This document shows positions 44,501 to 54,300 of a stretch of 64,000 nucleotides of DNA, one piece after another. The notes below the pieces were generated by a model. It saw nothing but the letters and a program-made list of their open reading frames with translations, made no database searches and was not told the origin of the DNA. Made by a program: the position numbers and the translations under genes. The DNA is from Isochrysis galbana (Eukaryota > Haptophyta > Isochrysidales > Isochrysidaceae), in contig CM030941.1 in assembly GCA_018136815.1 (NCBI GenBank), forward strand, positions 929,582-993,581, given 5' to 3'. Each line of letters opens with the position of its first letter. The stretch's first letter is position 1.

Positions 44501-47500
44501 GAGGGAGGCGCCCCGGGAGGAGGAGGCGCTCGCGGAGGTGGAAGTGGAGGTGGTGCAGGCGATGGCGGCGAGGGTGGCGGTGGCAAGGGGGCCGCACCAG
44601 GTGGATAAGGTGGCAACGAAGGGGACGGCGGCGGGGGCGGCTCTGTTGGTGGCGACGGCGGCAGCAGCGGCGGCGAGGGCGGTGGCGCATAGGGGGGCGG
44701 GGACAGTGGCGGGAGGGGCGGGGACGGCGGAGGAAGTGCAGGAGGCAGCTTTGGTGCTTGGCCCGGAGTATAAGGTACAGGAGATGGTGGTGGCGGGGAT
44801 GGTGGGAGAGGGGGCGGTTGCGGAGTCATGCCGGGCAGGTACGGTCGTGGCGACGGCGGAGGGGGCGATGGCGGCGGCGATGGCGGCGGCGGCGATGGCG
44901 GAGGGGGGAAGGCGGAGCCGAGGGCGGAGCCGAGGGCGGCGGCAGTGAGGGCGGCGGCGGAGCCGAGGGCGGCAGCGGGAGCGGCGGGGGTGACGGGGGA
45001 GGGGGCAGCGGCGGCGGCGAGACCGGAGGCGTTGACGGCGGCGGGGAAGACGGGGGCGGCGGCATTGCGGGTGGATTAGACGGCGGCGGTGGAGCAACGG
45101 AACAGGTCACGCGCACCCTACCCCCACCGGGATTGTTCCGTCTGCACTCACCAGAAATGCCTCCGATGCAGGCCAGTGACGCACAAGCGTCTGAGTTGTC
45201 ACCCACCAAGTACACCTGACCATTAGGGCATGTGCACTCTCCACCCCACGTGCCGACACCGGCAACACCGTACTGCACTTCATTCTTCATACCCGGAGGA
45301 TACTGTGGCGGCGGAGCAGGCGAGGGTGAGACTGGCGGGGGGTTCGGCGGCGGAGGTTTCGGCGGGGGTGGCATTGGGGCAAGCCCAGGTGGGTAAGGCG
45401 GTGAGGATGAGGGAAGTGGGGTAGTAGGCGGAGACATTGGGGGCGGCGGAGAGGGATCGGGCATCGTCGGCGGCGGCAATGGTGGGGGCTGTGCCGGCGG
45501 GGACGGAGGTGGTGCTGCAGGAGGTCTTGGCGGTGCGACTGGGGGGCTGCGAGGCGGACGGTGCGGCGGCGCGCTCGGTGGTCTCCTAGGTGGCGGAGGA
45601 GCACGCGGTGATGGCGGCATAATCGGTGGGGGCAGAGGAGGAGGTGGTCCAGGAGGCAGTGGGCTGGGAGGGATTCTCGGCGGCGGGCTAGGCGGCAAAG
45701 GGGGAGGACGTTGCGGCGGCGGGCGGGGCGGACTCGGAGGCGGCCACGGTGGAGGGCATGGAGGAGGAGACGGTGGAGGAGGCAGCGGCGGCGGCGGAAG
45801 CGGGTTCAGGCCTGGAGGGAACGTGCACACATCGCGCCAAAGACTAGGATCCAAGTTCACGATGGAGCCTGGGAGCGGTAGCATAATCAGGATAGGCTCA
45901 GATGTATTTGAGATATTCCTCTCATTACCAAACTCATCCGTCAAAATGATAGATGTAACTCCATCGCCTGTGTCCGAGCTCACATTGTGCACATTCGTCT
46001 CATATGTAGTGATCACACTGCCGATAGCCCCACATGTACCGGCTTCAGTGCCAGCTTCAGCCATTTGACGTCGCCTTGGACGATAGCTTCTCCACTCACC
46101 GGAGAGGCGCCGGCGCCTGCTCGTCGATTGCTCCTCCTCGTTGCACAAGGTTCCGCTCCCAAGCCTGAAGGAGGCTGGGGGTGCGTTGCCGGGCGACGCC
46201 GCCTGCACCGGCTGCCCCTCCAAAAGTTTCGGGTCGAGCACCACTTGCAAGGACGTTGCAATACCGTTGCCTCCGTACGTTTGAGGAATCTCTCCAGGCA
46301 CGGCCGTCTTGAGGACTGCGCTGGATAGCTTCGTGGCAGCCCCCGCGAGCCTTTTGGCTCTCTCCTGCTGAACAAAGAGCTGCGTTGCATTGCCGTGACT
46401 ACTCGAGGCGTTTTGCAGCAGCCGTTGACGAGGAGAGCCGGCGGGTATGTCTTGCGTGGTCAAGTTGACGTCAATGGAGATGTTTGATGTGTTGGAAATC
46501 TGGACGGCCAGCATTGTCGCTGAAAGAAAAGAGCCGACGCTTTGAAGCATCACGCCAGGCGCGCCGTCCTTAAATTCACCCGCTTGGGCAGCTTTGTCTA
46601 CTAGGCTTTCCAATACATCGGCGCCAGCCTGCTGAGCATCTTCGCTGAGCTGACAAGGATCGCCTCCAAGAGCACCAAGCGCGCTGCTGGACGCCAGCAG
46701 CGCGCCAGATTCGACGGGCTGTTGATACTGCGTTTGAGCGAGCGTGACTAGAATGTCCGTCCTCAACGATGAGCTCTGCTTCCCTTCCTCCCCATCGTCT
46801 GGGCACAAAGCTTCACCCGCGTCACCTTCGGAAAGTCGGCGCATTCGACGCAGACGGCTGTCCTTGTTCAGCTTGTTGCCAACCGAGCCGGCGAGTTGCA
46901 TGATCGCATCGTTATTGCCTTCAGTGCGTAGCAGTGCGAGCTGCTCGCTGAGCTCGCGCCCCTTGTTGGTGTCGATGCTGCCGCCTCCCGCCACATCCAG
47001 GTCGACAAAGCTGGTCGTAGTTGCCCCGAATGCGTCCTGAACAATGCAGAATAAGGTCCACATGCCCTCTTCGGGGTAGCCCCAGGTGACGCTATCCTGC
47101 ATCGATCGTGCGCCAAGAGGGACCATCGTTGCGTTTGCCTCGCCGCGAGGTGCATAGCCAAAGCTGTACAGGAGTGGCTTGTCGGAGTCATCATCATCCC
47201 AATTCTTTGATAAAATCTGGATTGTCGTCTCAAACTCGACAGCAGGGGTCGCTGAAGCCGAAATCCCACAACTACCACCGAAGGGAGGCTCGTTCATGAT
47301 CACGACAATCGAAGCAGAGCCGGTCCGCTGCCCTATTGTTGCCGTCAACGTCAGGGTGTACGTGCCGCCAGGCAGTAGCAATCCCGGCAATAGAACGAGG
47401 TTACTCTTCCGTATCCCTGTGGTACTGAAAGTGGTCATATCGAGCGTTGGATCGCTGATGGCCCAATGATATTCTACTAGCGTGGAGTTTGGCAACACCG

Positions 47501-50000
47501 CATTACCACCCAAGTCGGAGCCCCCAAACAAAGCCAGCTTTTTCGAAGGGTTCTGCTTGGACTGGGCCAAAGGCTGTATGAAAACTTCTGGCAAGACGCC
47601 GGGACTAACATTGATCTCGACGATGGATTCGACAGCCTCTCCATCGAGCTTGCTGACGACCACAGAGAAGATGTACGCATATTGCGCCGATAAACTTCCC
47701 GCGGCAATGCTCCACGCGCAATCGTCCAAGAGAGGTGCCGAAAACGGACAATCCCCGGACGATGTCCCAGTCGAGTTGAACACCAAGGTGCACGTCCAGT
47801 TGTAGAGAAGTGTGGCGCCGACGTCGTCCGGGTCACTAAAGGCATCACCACATGCGTCGACGAGCAGAGCGCTATCTTCTCCGACACTCCGATCCCCTCC
47901 TAGTATAGAGCCAGAGAGGGGCTGGTTGGCCAATAACACGTCAACGGTCGTATTACCGCATACGTCCGTGCCCCGCATGCACCCCACGCAAATAAGAGTG
48001 TAGACAACCTGCTTGCTGAGATATGACCCTCGGAGCTCTAGACCTCTGCGCCGATTCGAACCGCTGGATGCCTCAAAAAGATCAATCGGCGGCATAGCCA
48101 CGCCATCAGAGCTAATCGCCCTGACATTGCTCCATGCATATTCAATTTGGGCATTTGCGCCCTCGAAGCAAGATGCCAATTTTGCGGATGCTTGCAGGAT
48201 GATGGAACCGTCCGCTCGCACGCGCACCACAGGGGGAGCTGCGATCTTAATCGTAGGGATTGGCGCCGCCGCTCGGTGCACAATCGCTTCAAACGGAGGG
48301 CTCTCACTACCAAGAAAATTGCGCACGATGAGAGCAAATACAAAAATGGTCCCGCCGTCGAGCTCGTCCCGCAACGATATCGTGTCTACCCCCGAGCCTT
48401 GCGTCGCCGTCAATGCGGCATCAAGCGCGCCTTGAATCTCGTAGTAGCGGTCGCATCTTGTCGGATGCGCCACGAACTGAAAAATCAATGATTTCGAGCC
48501 ACCGCCCGTGCTGCGGCTTGCATCTAGAACGAGCGGCGTCCCGGGGCAAGAGCTGATTCCGCTAGGAGCTTGAAGCAACGCCACCGGTTGGATGCAGTTC
48601 TCGATTTCGGGTGTAGCAGCGACGTCGCATGGGTAATCCACGTCCACCACAAAGGTCTGCGGAATGTTGCAAAGATCATCCTCTGCCGCTATGGCGGAGC
48701 AGCCACACGGATGGGAGCCGCAGTCTTGCGGGAAGCTCCACATCTTTGGCCACAACACCGCTGCCTTCAGTTTGATCGACATCCCGGGCGCGGCGTCCGT
48801 GAATTCCGTCAAGTAGATCATCATTGTGAAGTCGTCCTTCCATTGGCACACAGGCTCCGTAGGGGCTGACCCGCGAAGTTGGAGAATGGTTTCGTCTTCC
48901 AACATGAGGCTGCAAGGTGATTGACCGTTCATGCCGCCGCGATTTGTCGGCTGCGGATCGATTTGGACGATGATGCGGTTCGCGCTCAAGGTAAAATACA
49001 CGTCGACCAATGCGGGGCTGTGCAAACCGACGAATTCAAATCGAACGCCCTCCCCCGCGTCGTAGAAGGAGCGAGCATTCAAAGCTACCGAAACAGGCTG
49101 GCCAACGGCGGCGGCCTCGCCCCAAGTTGTCTTGCACACCGCAGTTTGGTCGTCCAAATAAGATGGGGGTTGGCTCTGCACAACGGTACCAAATCTGCAT
49201 CGAAATAACGATCGCTGCAGGGAGGAATTGGCCGTCAAGGCTCCAAAGCCACCACCGCGAATGGTAACCTCGGTGCCGCCCGTCGCATCTCCTATATCCG
49301 GGGAGATCGAAATGAGGGCTGGCTGAGGATAAAAAAGCAAGGAGGCTTGGTCTGAAGCGAAGGTTCCGGCCGCACCAGCGTTCAGGCTCACCGCGACATC
49401 GACGATCTGCGAGTTCCACAGCGCTGGGATGTCGCAGCGTATGCGAGTGTCGGCTAAGAGCTTCGCCGGAACCAGTATAGTTGCGACGCGGCAGACGACA
49501 CCATAATCTGCGAAATTCTGTCCGTACAAAGTGATAGATGTTGCCTGTAGCTCCGGCACGCCCATGGGCTCGACCGAGAAGATTCGCACGAGTGAGAGGT
49601 CGTATTCAGCGAAGCGGGGAGCTCCGTACAGGTTCGGTTCGCGCGTGATTCCATTGAGTTTGCAGGATACCAGCCAAGTACCGGTTATGCCGATTCCGGG
49701 CGACATGGTGATCAAATTCGTAGAATTCACGGGCGTGATGGGCTTGGAAACGCGCACCGCCCCGCCGGAGCCTTGCAGCTCAAAATCACAATTGCCGCCT
49801 TCGAGAGGCGGCTCTGGAAAGCCTTCTCCCCTGACCACAATGGGGATCTCGCTAGATGCAGGCGCGCCCTTCTGGTCAATGCCGATGATCATGGCATTGT
49901 ACAAAGTGAAGTTCGCACCCGATGACGCAAAGCACTGCCCGTTGAGGGAGAGCTCGATGGGGTAAATGCCGGTGGTGTAGCGGAAGGTGTCGGGCAGCGG
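41504..50000 (-). CDS. IPT/REJ-like proline-shaft GPS receptor, polycystin-1-like (5' end in gap)
   Basis: Read from the gap edge to TAA at 41504. Order: IPT/TIG-like repeats (about 49900-49000, e.g. PALISISPDIGDATGGTEVT); a REJ-like region of Ig-type strands (48600-46930; LDASRSTGGGSKSLIFQF, YTLTLTATIGQRTGSA); a GAIN-like stretch; proline shaft A (45825-45310); a small Cys-rich module (WGGECTCPNGQVY...CIGGISGEC); proline shaft B (45100-43840); an EGF-like module; a GPS motif (about 43690-43545, CSFWD...GC...CLCNHLTDFS); TM1 (43430-43350); a cytosolic loop; and C-terminal TM segments with EHTVVSF...VQIFW, homologous to the receptor at 1-3141. The frame shifts twice inside shaft B, near C/G6 runs at about 44907 and 43955, while proline coding continues, so assembly indels are likelier than decay. 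GPS plus REJ is typical of polycystin-1. PLAT and a channel pore are not visible. Confidence 0.75.
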
Positions 50001-50100
50001 NNNNNNNNNNNNNNNNNNNNNNNNNNNNNNNNNNNNNNNNNNNNNNNNNNNNNNNNNNNNNNNNNNNNNNNNNNNNNNNNNNNNNNNNNNNNNNNNNNNN
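50001..50100. other. Assembly gap (100 N)
   Basis: One hundred N, the usual placeholder for a gap of unknown size. It removes the 3' end of NDUFAF7 and the 5' end of the receptor. The apparent continuous frame through it has no meaning. Confidence 0.99.
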
Positions 50101-51128
50101 AAGTCAAGATCTCGCGGGTCGTCATCAAGGTTGCGACTGAAAGATACATTGGTGTTGCCCCTCCCCATATCCAATGCGCTGTGATCCAAAGGAGGGCGCG
50201 TCCCTCCTATTGGTTTGGCCGTTGCTTTGGCTCCACTGACGGATCGCTCGTTTGCACTGATCCTCGCCTCGGGAGACAGGCTGTCTGCGTCACGTCGCAG
50301 GTCGACAAGCTTCTCGCGCCAGCCAGCAGGCGTGCGGACGAGCTGGTGAATGGGCAGCGCGTCAAGAAATTCGTGCGCAATGATCAGAATTGGTGCAGCC
50401 TTCCCCAAGCCTGTAGCATTGTCACCTCCTGCATGTGGTATCTCCTTGCGCGTGGCGTGCGACATCATTCCTCCGGGGACATCAGGCAGGTTCGGATGAC
50501 CTTCCTCGGATGGTGTTGTGGGAGCGCCCGCCGAATGGATCTCTGCCAGTTCCGACACATCTTGATGCCAGTGGAGGATTCTGGTAGGTGCATGTGCCTC
50601 GAGAAGTTTGCGTTGAGTCTCGCGGTTGAATGGCGAGACTTCAATGAGGTGCACTCCCACCAAGGCAGAACGGAACGCAGGGAACGTCGAAATAGCGCGT
50701 AAAACGTCGCTCATGAGTGTTCCGCGGCCCGGGCCAGCTTCAGCAAGTCTGATGTGGGGCGGCCGTCCCATCGCTTCCCAGCATGCGATGCACCAGATAC
50801 CAATGAGCTCTCCAAATACCTGACTCACCTCTGGAGACGTGGTGAAGTCACCTTTCCGACCAAATACGTCACGACTCATGTAGTAGCCGAACTCCGGATG
50901 AGTGTTTGCCAAGCGAATGTACTCTGCCAACGTGAGCGGACCTCTGAAGCGGATCTGGCGCGCTAGCTCCCCGATCAGGCCCTCCTTGAATGTGTGCTGG
51001 TGCTTGGGCGCGGGTTTGTGCTGGGCGCGACGGCCAAGCAGTCCGGACGTGTCGATACTCACCGTCCGGTGCGTGCACAGCAGACGTGCGGCGCCACTCT
51101 TGCGCGCGGCGTGGCCGAGGAGCTGCAT
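50101..51128 (-). CDS. NDUFAF7: NDUFAF7/MidA methyltransferase, complex I assembly (3' partial)
   Basis: Starts at ATG 51128 with a basic, hydroxylated leader (MQLLGHAARKSGAARLLCTH) fitting a mitochondrial presequence. Family blocks follow: FRGPLTLAEYIRLANTHPEFGYY, VFGRKGDFTTSPEVSQVFGE, the SAM-binding LAEAGPGRGTLMSDVLR, HLIEVSP and PILIIAHEFLDALPIHQ. NDUFAF7 is a matrix arginine methyltransferase that dimethylates NDUFS2 during complex I assembly. About 342 residues are present before the gap; roughly the last quarter is missing. A copia element lies 64 bp upstream. The longer in-frame start at 51359 is inside the element's LTR and is not taken. Confidence 0.92.
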
Positions 51129-51192
51129 GGTGGCCGAGCTCGCGCCCGTCGGCGAGCGTGGCGGCAAGAGAAGGGAGGCAGAGGATTGATTG

Positions 51193-51371
51193 TGTTTTGC
51201 CCCAACCCATTGGGGCCCAGTGATAGATAGCATCATTGTGTAGACGAAGGGTAACATCGCAAAGGGAACCACGCTCTCCGAAAGACCGATAGACGACGTT
51301 GCCACCCTCACACCTAGATCTCGCACATCATACAAGAAAACTCCTGTGCTTCTGTTCATTTAGTCCAAACA
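51193..51371 (-). repeat. Copia 3' LTR
   Basis: 179 bp, TG...CA ends, identical to 56686-56864 except C/T within CACACCTAG/CACACTTAG. It is next to NDUFAF7, and its ATG (51359) is in frame with that gene. Confidence 0.96.
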
Positions 51372-51381
51372 CTCCCCCACA
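51372..51381 (-). other. Copia polypurine tract
   Basis: The minus strand reads TGTGGGGGAG directly before the 3' LTR. A purine run at this place is the usual plus-strand primer. Confidence 0.75.
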
Positions 51382-51398
51382 GCGTGACCTAACGCTGA

Positions 51399-54300
51399 TT
51401 AGATGACAACATTTTCATTCAGGAGTGAACAACGGTGGCGAAGGAATGTCGTTTTGTCAAGACATTTCGTGAAGATATCAGCCGTCATCTGCGAGGTAGA
51501 GATCCATTTCGGGACAGAGATGTGATGGAGGAATTGCTCTCGAGCGTATAGTAACCAACGAACATAGTGACGAGTTCGAGCCGTTACTCCAGGATTCTTG
51601 ATCGAGTCGCGGGTTGCCGAATTGTCTGTGAATATTTGGATGGGGAGCTGCTGGGGTCGGTCAAGGAAGTCGAATAAGTGAAGAGTGAATTGTAGATTTC
51701 GGGCAGCTAGAGCGTAGACTGCCGTTTCAGCTTCAGCAGATGATTGAGCGACCAGCTTGAGTTTCTTTGATTGAAATGAAATTGACGCTCCCCCATACTT
51801 AATTACATATCCAGCGAAGGGCTTTGGGAGAGAGCCCCATGATGAGTCAGCATAAACATCAAGCGACGAGTTGTTTCCATCAAAAGTTAGCCCAAGATGT
51901 TTCGAATATTGGAGATAACTGACGATTCCGAGGGCCGCGTCGTAGTTGTGAGGAGAGGGATCCTGCATAAATTGACATAGGAAAGAGACAAAGAATGAAA
52001 TGTCTGGCCGAGTGATGGTCACCCATAGTAATGATCCCATGAGTTGAAGGTAAGATTTTGATCGCATCCGAGACCTTTCAACGTCGGTTGTAGCACCAGT
52101 TAGTTTGTGGAATTCGTCTATTTTGGAGGAGCAAATTGGAGTGCTGAATGATTTACTCGTGCGTTCACTCAGGAATGTGTTGGCGATTTCTTCAATATAC
52201 TTGGTCTGACGAAGTGTCATGAGACGGCGGGATCGGTCTCGAATAATCTCAAAACCTAGAAATCGAGATGGTTCTCCAACAATACTCACATTGAAGCGCT
52301 TGGAATATTGGGCGATAAAGGCGTCGACTAATTCCTTACGGCCCTTAGGGAACCTGATTAACATGTTGTCAACATAGAGCGCAAGGTAAGTGGTAGAGCC
52401 ATCTTCATATGTGCGCTTGAAGAAGTTTGGCTCAACAGCAGATTGTTTGAAGCCGATTTTGATGAGTGTGGCTGTGTTGGTGATCATGTATTGATAGCCA
52501 GCTTGCTTCGTACCCTCGAGTGGAGCAAGAAGGAGACATGCAGCATAGTTTGGGTCTTCAAATCCCGTTGGTTGGACTATGTAGAGTGGGTTACCATCCA
52601 TGTCAGCTGAAGAGAAAGCCTTGACTGTATCAATTTCCAAAAGATCATCATTGGCTTCATTGGCCAGGGCTAAGAAGATTCGAGAGCTTTCATGTCGCAA
52701 TGTGCCGCAAAAGGTTTCAGTGAAGTCAACCCCAGGCACCTGGCTATAGCCACATGCTACCCACCTTGCTTTGAACCTCTCTACTGATCCGTCTGAGTTG
52801 TATTTGACCTTGAAAACCCATTTGCCTTTCATTGGTTTGCGCCCAGTTGGGATTTCATTGGCTTTCACCAGTTTCCATGCCCTGTTGGTCTCGTATTTGC
52901 CTTTGACATCCTCTTGCATCGCTTCCATCCATTTCTCGCCGTACACTGGGTCGCTAATCGCCTCCTTGAATGAGCGAGGCTCTGGTATGGGGCCAGCTGA
53001 TGTTGCTGCCAGGAGAGCTTGAGCAATGATTGGTTCCACCCTTGTGGAAGAGGAGGACTCCCCCACGACCGAGGCGGTCGCTCGTGCGGCAGGGGATGGC
53101 GGCGCGACGGGGGAGACTGGCACTGGCGGCGGAGGCGCGCGCTCGAGTGGCGTGAGGCGACGGGTCGGGGTGGGAAGGGCTGCAGCATCGGATGCGCGAC
53201 GGACAAGGCCGGAGGAGACTGCTGTGGGAGGGCGGCGGGAAACACCGGCGAAAGAGGTGAAGGTAGTTTCTTCAAAACTAACGTCAACTGCTGTGGTAAT
53301 TCGACGCAGAGAGGGTACGAAGACGAAGTATCCTCGGCGGCGGGCATCCCAGCCCAGGTGGATCGCAGGAGAGCGGCGCGGAGCCAACTTAGAGCTGGGA
53401 TTGTCGAGGTGAACCCAGCAATTACATAACATGACGCGGAAGCGTGAGAGAGTGGCAGGAGATCGACGCGGGTCGGCTCTGTGCCACGGAACCTCTGGTG
53501 GCGAGAATGAGAAGGACGGGAGAGAATTGTGGATTGCGGCGGCCTGTGACATAAGAAACGGCCACAGAGTGGTGAAGAACACATCGCTACCTGCGTGCGC
53601 AAGCATTACTCTCATACTGCGGAGGAGAACTCCCCACGTTCTTTCCGCCACACCGTTTGTTTGCGGGGCGTCTGCAATGGAGAACGAGCGGCGAATGCCT
53701 AGTTCTGAGCAGAAGGCATCAATTGCGGACGCCGTGAATTCGGTTCCGTTATCTGTGTGCCATTGGTCAACGATCCCAGGGATTGAGGTCTTGGTGAGAA
53801 GATAAGCCATGTCCCCGACAAATGTTTGCGCCGCGATGAGGACGTCGGCGGAAGATTTCGATCTCAGGAAGTAGACAGAAACGAGCCGGGAGAACATATC
53901 CACGAAGACAATGGCATATCGCAGCCCAGACGGTGATGGTGGGAATGGGCCACAAGTGTCAGATACCACCTTTTCCCCAAAGTGTGTGTACGTCCGAGAT
54001 TGAGGTGGCTTTGCCTTGTGAGGAGACCGGCGTTGATTGGCAGAGCAAGCTGTACATGCCAGCTTGTGTTGCGAGGCGTGAGCGTTGTACGTTCCCCTAG
54101 ACGTCATCGCAGATCGTATGCGGTGGACATTAAAATGTCCTAGTCGTGCATGCCATAGGGCCGGGGATGTGTTGCTGAGATCTTCATCGGGGGAATCCAT
54201 GACTAGGAGCGCGGTGTCAAAGTTGAGAATGTAATGATGGCCTGAGGCGGCCATGTGAGCAATTTCTCCCCCTGGTAGCCGTAGGTAGCAATCCTTGTTA

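Noticed and set aside
43852-45219. Long plus-strand Gly/Ala/Arg-rich frames
   Set aside because: Antisense shadows of the receptor's proline shafts.
44826-51359. A continuous 2177-codon frame joining NDUFAF7 and the receptor
   Set aside because: It passes through 100 N and starts inside an LTR. The two halves belong to unrelated families.
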